Source of the DNA: CAZOSF01 sp964582415
Lineage (GTDB): Bacteria; Bacteroidota; Bacteroidia; Flavobacteriales; Flavobacteriaceae
DNA length: 7,865 bases
Direction of reading: 5' to 3'
NCBI GenBank assembly: GCA_964582415.1
Contig: CAZOSF010000087.1
Span: forward strand, 1-7,865
A program made the position numbers and the translations under genes. Shown here in pieces: positions 1 through 6,385 of the stretch; position 1 is the first letter of the stretch; the number at the start of each line of letters is the position of its first letter. The notes under the pieces were generated by a model. The model worked only from the letters and a program-made list of their open reading frames with translations, was not told the DNA's origin and searched no databases.

Positions 1-1597
1 ATCCGATGGCTTCCGATACCAGGGTGCTTTGTTCTGTAGACGTAACAGTGAGAACTTTAGTCTCATCGTTATAATGCAGGGTGATTTGAAATACCTGGGG
101 CCAAAGTCGAGTATCTCCACTCTCGGCTTGCTGGGTGATTTCTAATGTTTTTATTTTATCATCCTCCGTTTTCAACATCCCTCTAAAAACAGGACGGCCC
201 GGTGTATTCACCCAAACTTCACTCCAATTTTTTAGGTTCAGGGGGGATTGCTCATCCAAAATGGCGATTAAATCGTTCCAATCTGCATTTCTATAAGGAT
301 ACCTAGCAATGTATTCGACCAATCCTTTTCTGAAAGCTTCTTCCCCTAACAAAGCCTCCAACTGCCGCATCATAATAGGCGCCTTATGGTAAATTATGGC
401 CCCATATAAAGAGCCCGCATTATTGAGGTTTTCAAGTTTTTGACGTATTGGATTGGCACCGGAGGTTCGGTCTACACCAAAGGCTGTTGGATAATGCCCT
501 GTTAAAAATTGTAACTCGTGATCTACTTCCGTAAATATGGGATTCACAATTTTGTCGGCCATAAAGTTGGCAAAGACTTCCTTCATCCAGACATCATCGA
601 ACCAGTTCATAGTAACCAAATCCCCAAACCACATATGCGCGGTTTCATGAGCAATTAACTTTGCTCTCCCCAAGTATTGGGTCTCGGTAGCCGTACTATC
701 CAAAAACAACGATTGCTGTAAATATTGAATGGCACCTACATGTTCCATTCCGCCGTAAGGATGGCTATAGATGGCGGCAAAATCCAATTTTTGAAATGGG
801 AAATTTCGCTCTGTATACGCTTCAAGAAAATCCTTTGATTGTGAGTGTAATTCAAATAACTCTGGAACACTTAATTTCGTCTTGACCGAATCTGTTTCCA
901 TATGAAACAAGGTCATGGGAAAGTCTTCCACTTCCGTACTCACTTCTTCAAAAGTTCCTGCCACAAAGGAAAAGAGATAGGTACTCATGGGTTCCGAAAT
1001 TCCGAACCGATAAATTGTTTGATCTCCTTCCTTTTTCTCCTCTTCTAATTTTGACGGCCCCAATACTCTCCATTCGTTGGGAGTGGTTACTTCCAATTGG
1101 TAACGGGCTTTCAAATTCGGTTGGTCGAAACAAGGAAACAAGGTACGGGCACGGTCCGGAACCAAAAGGGTAAACAAATACTCTTTGTTTCGGTTCAATG
1201 ATCGCTCTCCTGCAATAAAATCAATTTGAATCTCATTGTTTCCCTCCTTGAGCAAGTTTGCAGGGATGACAAAATGTTCATTTTCAAGCGGAAAATTCAT
1301 TTCGGCACCATTCACTGTCCCTTTTGAGGGAAAGGTGTGATTCGGCTGAAAGTCTAAAATCAGCGCAGCCCCTACCTTTTTTAAGTATACAGATAGTTTG
1401 AGTTTTGCCGGAATACTGTCTGTTAGTTGTGAAGGTATCTCAAAACTCAGATCATATAAAATGGAATCTACTTGCTGTTTTCGAAAGTTGGCCAACGCCT
1501 CAGAAACACCGGCCTCAATCGGCGGTGTGGTTTCCGTATTCTGACAAGCAGTTATTAAAAAGAAAATAAGTACGGGAAGTGCGTATTTCAATATCAT
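1..1597 (-). CDS. M1-family zinc aminopeptidase, lipoprotein (partial, 3' end outside window)
   Basis: This gene has no stop inside the window; 532 residues read without interruption from the ATG at 1597 to the left edge. It starts with a lipoprotein signal peptide (MILKYALPVLIFFLITAC, acylated Cys18), so the enzyme should be anchored in the envelope. An M1 beta-sandwich N-terminal domain follows. The substrate-anchoring motif is GGMEH (282-286), the Bacteroidota variant of GxMEN. The zinc site is HETAH (317-321) plus Glu340, which fits HExxH-x18-E: ligands His317, His321, Glu340, general base Glu318. Tyr403 in IIYHKAP is the likely transition-state Tyr. Known M1 enzymes remove N-terminal residues from peptides, and an envelope enzyme of this kind would supply amino acids from outside peptides. 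The start lies 14 bp behind the pullulanase stop, which suggests co-transcription. Family members of this build are usually about 690-870 residues, so the C-terminal helical part is probably what is missing. Family call is firm; substrate preference is not visible. Confidence 0.95.
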   Translation of the reverse strand, partial: MILKYALPVLIFFLITACQNTETTPPIEAGVSEALANFRKQQVDSILYDLSFEIPSQLTDSIPAKLKLSVYLKKVGAALILDFQPNHTFPSKGTVNGAEMNFPLENEHFVIPANLLKEGNNEIQIDFIAGERSLNRNKEYLFTLLVPDRARTLFPCFDQPNLKARYQLEVTTPNEWRVLGPSKLEEEKKEGDQTIYRFGISEPMSTYLFSFVAGTFEEVSTEVEDFPMTLFHMETDSVKTKLSVPELFELHSQSKDFLEAYTERNFPFQKLDFAAIYSHPYGGMEHVGAIQYLQQSLFLDSTATETQYLGRAKLIAHETAHMWFGDLVTMNWFDDVWMKEVFANFMADKIVNPIFTEVDHELQFLTGHYPTAFGVDRTSGANPIRQKLENLNNAGSLYGAIIYHKAPIMMRQLEALLGEEAFRKGLVEYIARYPYRNADWNDLIAILDEQSPLNLKNWSEVWVNTPGRPVFRGMLKTEDDKIKTLEITQQAESGDTRLWPQVFQITLHYNDETKVLTVTSTEQSTLVSEAIG

Positions 1598-1611
1598 TTG
1601 GAGAACTTCAA

Positions 1612-3282
1612 TTATTCTTGAATTACTACTGTCATGGCCAATGCGGGAAGTTCAATCGACCCGTTGACCACTTCCTTGGGATTGGCATAAAACACATTTT
1701 CCCAAACTGCCTTTTTCCAAGAATCCTCAAGGGTATATTGATAAGGTGTGGTTCTGGCATTGTAAATCACTTTGATGTTCTTCCAGGTATCCCCATTGGC
1801 ATGATTGACTAAATTGTAAATAACAACCCCCGCTTCTCCAGGTTCAAAATTTAAATGGTTTTGCACCATTTCGGAACTAGGTATTCGAAAGGCAGGATGC
1901 TGTTTCCTTAAGCTGATTAGGTTTTTATAATACTCAAAGACCGATTTATAAACGTTTTTCCGATCATAGTCTATTTGATTGACGGCATCGGGAGAACGGT
2001 AGGAATTATGATCGCCCCCTTTGGTTCGCAACATCTCCCCTCCTGCATGGAGAAAGGAAATTCCTTGTGAAGTCATCACGATACCCATGGCCAATTGGTT
2101 CATGGCAATACGCTCTTCAGGGGTAGCATCTGGTCGTGAAATTTCCAACTTATCATACAGGGTATGATTGTCATGACAGCTTACGTAGGCAATCGATTGC
2201 CAGGGTTCTAAAGTCCAAGGAGCTTTTGAATAGTTCACATTTTCATAGGCTATTTGGGGATGCTGTATACATCCTACCACTCCAAACTTGATGGATTCTT
2301 CCATTCCAGGTTTACCACTAATAAATCCAGTGTCCATTTCTTCGAACACAGATCCTTTTAATCCATCCCGAATATCATCACTAAAAGCGGTGACCAGGGG
2401 CATTTTTGGAATGTTGATTTTCAATCCNNNNNNNNNNNNNNNNNNNNNNNNNNNNNNNNNNNNNNNNNNNNNNNNNNNNNNNNNNNNNNNNNNNNNNNNN
2501 NNNNNNNNNNNNNNNNNNNNNNNNNNNGCTTTCGAAGGATCCGTGGCATAAGATCCTTCCGGGACATTATAATTTTTAGGATCATATCCCCAATTGTATT
2601 GGGCGCTATCCAATTTTCGTTCATTGATGGAATAATGATCGAATGATGGCAATAAATGTACATGGGTCACCCCTAATTCTTTTATATGATCTAGACCCGT
2701 GGTAACCCCTTTAGGGCCTTTGGTTCCTTTTTCGGAAAGCCCCAAAAACTTTCCTTTATGGGTAATCCCTGAATTCGGATGGATACTTAAGTCTCGTACA
2801 TGAGCTTCATAGATGATGGCTTCGTTGGGGGATTGCATTGAAGGGCCTTTATCGTTCTCCCAACCATCAGGATTAGTATCCTTTAAATCGATTACCATAG
2901 CCCTTTCTCCATCCACACCTACCGCTTGGGCATAGATTCCAGGGGTTTCCTGCAACCATTCTTCGTTTACGCGGATTTGAAACGTATAATAAGTGCCTTT
3001 CCAATCGCCTGTTAAGGTTTTCTTCCACACCCCATGTTCTCCTTTCTCTAGGTAATGCGTTTCGAAGGGAGTACCTCGGTCGCCGTTATCGTATAAATTA
3101 AGACGAATGCGTTCTGCCGTTGGGGACCACATTTTAAAGGTTGTTTTACGCTTGGTATAATCGGTCCAAAGCGATTCATTTTCGGCAGTTGGGTATTCAT
3201 TAAAATTTTTCAATGCAGGCTGGGATTCTTGGCAGGAATTGAATATAAAACTCATTAGTAATAAGTAAAGGAAGTTTTTCAC
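1612..3282 (-). CDS. pulA: Type I pullulanase, lipoprotein, interrupted by an assembly gap
   Basis: Type I pullulanases (GH13) hydrolyse alpha-1,6 branch points in pullulan, starch and glycogen. I prefer the GTG start at 3282: it gives a compact lipoprotein signal (MKNFLYLLLMSFIFNSC, Cys17). A TTG at 3318 is in frame, but it would put 12 more residues, including a Pro, ahead of that signal. A CBM48-like N-terminal module follows (about residues 40-105, WSP at 52-54), then EAHVRDLS and the family signature YNWGYDP (229-235). After the gap come KMPLVTAFSDDIRDGLKG, conserved region IV with CHDNHTLYDKL (about 2145-2178; its Asp is the transition-state stabiliser), GGEMLRTKGGDHNSYRSPD, and a C-terminal beta domain ending in VVIQE. 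The 100 Ns hide regions I-III, including the nucleophile Asp and acid/base Glu, so catalytic competence cannot be confirmed. Both flanks are in the same frame across the placeholder. No SusC/SusD pair is seen nearby. It lies upstream of the M1 peptidase gene in the same direction. Confidence 0.92.
   Translation of the reverse strand: MKNFLYLLLMSFIFNSCQESQPALKNFNEYPTAENESLWTDYTKRKTTFKMWSPTAERIRLNLYDNGDRGTPFETHYLEKGEHGVWKKTLTGDWKGTYYTFQIRVNEEWLQETPGIYAQAVGVDGERAMVIDLKDTNPDGWENDKGPSMQSPNEAIIYEAHVRDLSIHPNSGITHKGKFLGLSEKGTKGPKGVTTGLDHIKELGVTHVHLLPSFDHYSINERKLDSAQYNWGYDPKNYNVPEGSYATDPSKXXXXXXXXXXXXXXXXXXXXXXXXXXXXXXXXXXGLKINIPKMPLVTAFSDDIRDGLKGSVFEEMDTGFISGKPGMEESIKFGVVGCIQHPQIAYENVNYSKAPWTLEPWQSIAYVSCHDNHTLYDKLEISRPDATPEERIAMNQLAMGIVMTSQGISFLHAGGEMLRTKGGDHNSYRSPDAVNQIDYDRKNVYKSVFEYYKNLISLRKQHPAFRIPSSEMVQNHLNFEPGEAGVVIYNLVNHANGDTWKNIKVIYNARTTPYQYTLEDSWKKAVWENVFYANPKEVVNGSIELPALAMTVVIQE
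2428..2527. other. Assembly gap of 100 N inside the pullulanase gene
   Basis: Exactly 100 undetermined bases lie between codons for YATDPSK and GLKINIPKMP. One hundred is the usual placeholder for a gap of unknown size. In type I pullulanases, as I remember them, the stretch between these two motifs is roughly 130-150 residues, so the true gap is probably about 400 bp or more. If the gene is intact, the real length must leave remainder 1 when divided by 3, as 100 does. Confidence 0.98.
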
Positions 3283-3320
3283 TCTGTTGGGTAGTTTGAA
3301 AGAGGCTGTAAGATACAATT

Positions 3321-3353
3321 TTAAAGTATTTGACGGGATAGGATAGTATCAAA
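3321..3353 (-). promoter_or_regulatory. Weak candidate promoter for the pullulanase-peptidase pair
   Basis: On the minus strand a TTTG (3353-3350) is followed after 21 bases by TACTTTAA (3328-3321). This is a partial match to the Bacteroidota -33/-7 pattern (TTTG, then TAnnTTTG); the last two bases of the -7 box do not fit. Transcription would begin shortly before the GTG at 3282, leaving a short leader. It is the best candidate I found upstream of the gene, but the match is poor and could be chance in AT-rich DNA. Confidence 0.25.
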
Positions 3354-3373
3354 TCATCAATTTTTAAAAGTCT

Positions 3374-3389
3374 GAGAATTGTCATTCTC
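3374..3389. promoter_or_regulatory. Perfect inverted repeat GAGAAT-N4-ATTCTC, candidate operator
   Basis: A perfect 6-bp inverted repeat with a 4-bp spacer (GAGAATTGTCATTCTC) sits in the divergent intergenic region, 8 bp upstream of the -7 box of the pyruvate kinase-like gene, and covers the position of its -33 element. A bound dimeric regulator here would block polymerase at the kinase promoter and could also affect the pullulanase promoter on the other side. No T-run follows, so it is not a terminator. The regulator is unknown. Confidence 0.4.
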
Positions 3390-3405
3390 CCGGGTTGTAA
3401 TTTTG
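3379..3405 (+). promoter_or_regulatory. Candidate Bacteroidota-type promoter of the pyruvate kinase-like gene
   Basis: TAATTTTG at 3398-3405 matches the Bacteroidota -7 consensus TAnnTTTG completely. A TTG at 3379-3381 lies 16 bp upstream, slightly closer than the usual spacing to the -33 box. Transcription would start near 3412 and give a leader of about 18 bases before the ATG at 3430. This placement supports 3430 as the start codon, because in-frame TTG 3379 and ATG 3406 lie inside or next to the promoter. Confidence 0.45.
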
Positions 3406-3429
3406 ATGACCTTTGTGGAAATTGGTGAA

Positions 3430-4911
3430 ATGAACCCGAAGAAAATCCGTCGCATTCAGGAGCAGATAGATGATCTGGTGGATTTTCTTTATTCTGAAGA
3501 AAAAAAACATGCACAGTACTGGAATGACGTTCATAAAACCCATCGAAAAAGCGCCCGAAACCTAATTCATTATTTAACCCTTCGTTCGAAGGACATTCGG
3601 GAATTACAACATAAGTTGGGGTATCTAGGATTGTCCAGACTAGCACGTGCTGAAGCACATACCGAAGCCAGCTTGTTAAGTTCTCAATACTACTTACATC
3701 AACTTACTGGTAGTCACAAGAAAAAACCCTCCACTCCGAAACTAACCATAAAACAAAGTGAAAAGCTATCTGTTCGGAATGCTACAACATTGTTTGGTGA
3801 AGAGCCCAAATCACGGCAACAACGTATCATGGTTACCTTGCCTTCTCAAGCTGCTGAAGACAAGAGCCTAGTACGAGATATGATTCAACAAGGTATGGAT
3901 GTGGCCCGTCTCAATTGCGCCCACGATGGTCCGGAAATGTGGCTACAGATGATAAAAAATGTTCGCGAAGCCGATGACGTTTTGGGTACTGAAACAGCGA
4001 TTGCCATGGATATCGGTGGTCCTAAAATTAGAACAGGACCGCTAAAAGGCTCAATACGATTAAAAAAAGGCGATGTATTACACTTGTTAAGATCAAAGGA
4101 AGCCGGTAAAAAGGCCGTTTACAATGAAGCCGGAGCACTAGTATCTCCTGCACAGATTGGCTGCACCTTACCGGAGGCCTTCAATGACCTGGCAATGGGT
4201 CACAGGGTTTATTTTGATGATGGTATCATCAAGTCGAAAGTTATCGGTATTCAAGAGGACTATTGGGAGCTGGAAGTAGTCCGTGCGGGTTTGGAAGGAG
4301 AAAAGTTACGAGCCGACAAAGGCATTAACGTTCCCGATTCCCAATTGGAACTAAGGGGACTCACTCAAACCGATCGGGAAGATCTCAAATTCATTGCCCA
4401 ATATGCCGATATCGTCAATTTCTCCTTTGTGAACACCAAGGAAGATGTACAGGAAATTCAGGAATATCTGAAGGAACTTGGTGTTTTAGACCGATTGGGG
4501 ATCGTCTACAAAATAGAAACGCAAAAGGCATATAATAATTTGGCATCCATTCTTTTGGAGGCTATGAAATGCAAAAAGTTCGGGATAATGATCGCACGGG
4601 GCGATTTGGCCATAGAGGCCGGCTGGAATCATTTGGGTGAAATTCAAAAGGAAATGTTGGCTTTCTGCAATGCCGCCCACGTTCCTATCGTTTGGGCCAC
4701 GCAGGTACTGGAAAAATTAGCTAAGAAGGGACTGCCCAGTAGGTCGGAAATTACCGATGCGGTGATCGCCACCAAGTCGGAGTGTATTATGCTTAACAAA
4801 GGCGCCCACATTCTAAGAGCCATTGAACTATTAGATCAAATCATTCGGGATATGGAGCGCTATCAGGATAAGAACGCTCCCCTACTTCCCCCTATGAAAA
4901 AGTTGCTATAA
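3430..4911 (+). CDS. Pyruvate kinase-like protein with N-terminal helical extension and no C-terminal domain
   Basis: The protein has 493 residues from ATG 3430. About 115 charged, probably helical residues precede the kinase fold. The pyruvate kinase barrel follows: ARLNCAHD (159-166, with Arg160 and Asn162), DIGGPKIRTG (194-203), a B-domain lid with YFDDGII, and DKGINVPDSQLELRGL. Catalytic Lys361 and metal ligand Glu363 lie in YKIET, Asp392 in ARGDLA (389-394), and Thr424 in WATQVLE. Pyruvate kinase transfers phosphate from phosphoenolpyruvate to ADP in the cytoplasm. Differences from standard enzymes are the canonical TIGPAS replaced by TLPSQA, the SGET loop replaced by NKGA, Lys199 where K+-dependent enzymes have Glu, and an end just after the last barrel helix. 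The C-terminal domain, which carries allosteric sites and part of the tetramer interface, is therefore absent. I recall similar TLPS/NCAHD proteins annotated as pyruvate kinase in other phyla. Fold membership is firm, but the exact reaction is less sure. Confidence 0.88.
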   Translation: MNPKKIRRIQEQIDDLVDFLYSEEKKHAQYWNDVHKTHRKSARNLIHYLTLRSKDIRELQHKLGYLGLSRLARAEAHTEASLLSSQYYLHQLTGSHKKKPSTPKLTIKQSEKLSVRNATTLFGEEPKSRQQRIMVTLPSQAAEDKSLVRDMIQQGMDVARLNCAHDGPEMWLQMIKNVREADDVLGTETAIAMDIGGPKIRTGPLKGSIRLKKGDVLHLLRSKEAGKKAVYNEAGALVSPAQIGCTLPEAFNDLAMGHRVYFDDGIIKSKVIGIQEDYWELEVVRAGLEGEKLRADKGINVPDSQLELRGLTQTDREDLKFIAQYADIVNFSFVNTKEDVQEIQEYLKELGVLDRLGIVYKIETQKAYNNLASILLEAMKCKKFGIMIARGDLAIEAGWNHLGEIQKEMLAFCNAAHVPIVWATQVLEKLAKKGLPSRSEITDAVIATKSECIMLNKGAHILRAIELLDQIIRDMERYQDKNAPLLPPMKKLL

Positions 4912-4914
4912 CTT
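4900..4914. terminator. Weak A-tract/stem/T-tract dyad between convergent genes
   Basis: AAGTT-GCTAT-AACTT forms a 5-bp stem preceded by an A run and followed by CAATTTTT, so it has the outline of a bidirectional terminator. It overlaps the stop codon of the kinase-like gene and reaches the first base of the tspO stop codon region. The stem is short and AT-rich, so its strength would be low. A second small repeat, TTCAA-TTT-TTGAA (4913-4925), overlaps it. Confidence 0.25.
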
Positions 4915-5372
4915 CAATTTTTGAAAACGATATAGGCATTTAGGGAAGTCGCGATAAGCAACCAGATAAAATAAGGGGCTATCAGCAATGTTTTATATTT
5001 TAATATGCCGTGGTAGCTCATCAAGAAATAACCAACCACCACAGTTAAAGCCAAAATAATCAACAACCCTACTAACGTCTGTTGCATCTGAAAAAATACT
5101 GGGTTCCAGGATACATTTAAAATCCATTGCACAGCGAAGAGAGCGATGAGAAATTTTTTGTTATTCACCTGTGGCCAGAGGTAGGCCATATAGATAGCAA
5201 AGCAGATCATAATCGTTGTCCAAGCAGCACCAAACATCCAACCCGGGGGTGTCCAGGGGGCTTTTGCTAAATTCTGATACCAATCGGAAGGTACACCCTT
5301 TCCAGTAAAAATACTGCCGATACCTAAGGCTGTGAAATTCAAAATCAAAAAGACAACTACACGAAGCAACAT
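4914..5372 (-). CDS. tspO: TspO/MBR family tryptophan-rich membrane protein
   Basis: This 152-residue protein has the five hydrophobic segments and aromatic pattern of the TspO/MBR (translocator protein) family. Visible motifs are GIGSIFTG in helix 1, APWTPPGWMFGAAW (38-51) at the loop 1/helix 2 border, LNVSWNPVFF (85-94) in helix 3, and APYFIWLLIATSLNAYI (132-148) in helix 5. Length is typical for bacterial members. TspO proteins sit in the membrane and bind porphyrins and other ligands. In bacteria they have been linked to tetrapyrrole turnover, oxidative stress and light or oxygen responses, but the exact role here cannot be read from sequence. The ATG at 5372 lies 37 bp after the LysR-type gene on the same strand, with no clear promoter between, so co-transcription is likely. 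Its 3' end faces the pyruvate kinase-like gene with only 2 bp between the stops. Confidence 0.93.
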   Translation of the reverse strand: MLLRVVVFLILNFTALGIGSIFTGKGVPSDWYQNLAKAPWTPPGWMFGAAWTTIMICFAIYMAYLWPQVNNKKFLIALFAVQWILNVSWNPVFFQMQQTLVGLLIILALTVVVGYFLMSYHGILKYKTLLIAPYFIWLLIATSLNAYIVFKN

Positions 5373-5409
5373 AGTATTTATTTTTTAGGTCCGAACGAAG
5401 AGGTAGAAT

Positions 5410-6300
5410 TTACTCAAATCGTAAATACCAATCGAACATTTTTGAAACTATTTCATATTTGTGATTAGAGATGTATTGGAGATAGGCCTCGGCCACAGGG
5501 GATAACTTTTTCTTTTTCAACCAAATAAGGCGCCAGTTGGTAACTATGGGTAATTCCTTCGATGGGATAATGTGCAATTGATTGCCCATCAATTCGTTTC
5601 GGATACCGATGAGCGGTAAAATTGAACATCCCAAACCGGCAATCACTGCTTGTTTAACTGCTTCATTGGACGTTAATGTGAGACTTTTCCTTTCCTTATT
5701 CTTTCCGAAATAGCCATCCATAGCCTTTCGGGTTGCCGATCCTTCCTCCCGGTAAATCAGAGGGGTTTTTGGATCGAATGTGGCCTCACTCCCTACCAAA
5801 TACAACCGATTCTGCAAGAGCTGCTCTTCCATCACCTCTATTTCTTCCGGCAGCACCGAAACCAGGGCCATATCTACTTCGTTGTTTTGAAGGTTTTGAA
5901 TGACGGTCGATTTATTGGATACGTCCAATACCAAATCGATACCAGGATGCTCCTTCAGAAAACCACTAAGGAAATAGGGCATTACATATTTTCCTGTCGA
6001 TGCCGTTGAGATTCTAAGCTTTCCGACCAACAGGCCTTCATATTCTTTTGTTTTATACCGAATGGCGTCTGCTTCCCGAAGTACATTTTCTGCAATCACC
6101 GCAATCGATTTTCCGAAATCCGTGATATAAAGCTGTCGACCAATGACTTCTGTGAGAGGCATATCAAACTGATTTTGAAAGTTTTTCAACTGAATGGAGA
6201 GTGCTGGTTGGGTCATGTGCATCTCCTCTGCCGCCTTCGTAACGCTCTGTTGACGAACTACTTCCAAGAATATTTGTAGTTGATGTAAGGTATAATTCAT
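5410..6300 (-). CDS. LysR-type transcriptional regulator, divergent from icd
   Basis: At 296 residues it has normal LysR-family length. The N-terminal winged helix-turn-helix spans about residues 1-60, with TKAAEEMHMTQPALSIQLKN (21-40) as the helix-turn-helix core. A linker helix runs to about 88, and the effector-binding domain begins at GKLRIS (93-98) and runs to about 290. Effector-site residues in STGKYVMPYF (101-110) and the NNEVDMALV stretch resemble, from memory, CbbR-like regulators that sense phosphorylated or carboxylated metabolites. This is only a hint. The ATG at 6300 lies 85 bp from the icd start on the opposite strand, the classic layout in which a LysR regulator controls itself and its divergent neighbour. 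tspO follows 37 bp downstream. Likely targets are therefore icd and perhaps the LysR-tspO transcript. I cannot name the effector. Confidence 0.95.
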   Translation of the reverse strand: MNYTLHQLQIFLEVVRQQSVTKAAEEMHMTQPALSIQLKNFQNQFDMPLTEVIGRQLYITDFGKSIAVIAENVLREADAIRYKTKEYEGLLVGKLRISTASTGKYVMPYFLSGFLKEHPGIDLVLDVSNKSTVIQNLQNNEVDMALVSVLPEEIEVMEEQLLQNRLYLVGSEATFDPKTPLIYREEGSATRKAMDGYFGKNKERKSLTLTSNEAVKQAVIAGLGCSILPLIGIRNELMGNQLHIIPSKELPIVTNWRLIWLKKKKLSPVAEAYLQYISNHKYEIVSKMFDWYLRFE

Positions 6301-6315
6301 AATTTTTATTTATGG

Positions 6316-6334
6316 TTTACATTGAAAACATAAA
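6316..6334. promoter_or_regulatory. Imperfect dyad in the LysR-icd intergenic region, candidate operator
   Basis: TTTACATTGAAAACATAAA has outer arms TTTA/TAAA and inner TT/AA pairs around a central A, with 6 of 9 base pairs symmetric. It lies just upstream of the LysR-type start, where such regulators often bind. The symmetric T and A are not 11 bases apart, so it does not match the standard T-N11-A LysR box. The region is so AT-rich that a chance match is quite possible. Confidence 0.25.
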
Positions 6335-6358
6335 TATAAATATATAAAATAATCTCTA

Positions 6359-6366
6359 TTACTTTG
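6359..6366 (+). promoter_or_regulatory. Possible -7 element of icd
   Basis: TTACTTTG, followed by C, resembles the Bacteroidota -7 box TAnnTTTG with one mismatch at the second base. It lies 19 bp ahead of the icd ATG, which would give a very short leader. No well-placed -33 TTG was found upstream, where the sequence is a run of A and T. An activator such as the adjacent LysR regulator could compensate for a missing -33 element, but that is inference. Confidence 0.3.
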
Positions 6367-6385
6367 CCCCAAACAAAAAATCTTT

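Noticed and set aside
2288..2663. Open frames on both strands running through the N gap
   Set aside because: They exist only because undetermined bases cannot contain stop codons.
3283..3318. TTG at 3318 as the pullulanase start
   Set aside because: It adds 12 residues ahead of a well-formed lipoprotein signal that begins at GTG 3282, and it sits at the edge of the only candidate promoter.
3379..3429. TTG 3379 or ATG 3406 as the start of the pyruvate kinase-like gene
   Set aside because: Both lie within or directly after the -7 promoter box, and the added residues do not look like part of the protein. ATG 3430 is better placed.
3200..3658. 152-codon minus-strand open frame across the pullulanase start and the kinase-like N-terminus
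   Set aside because: It overlaps the start of one well-supported gene and the antisense of another, and its translation shows no recognisable domain. It is a shadow frame.
6301..6385. Standard T-N11-A LysR binding box
   Set aside because: The region is so rich in A and T that many T-N11-A pairs occur by chance; none has convincing symmetric arms at that spacing.
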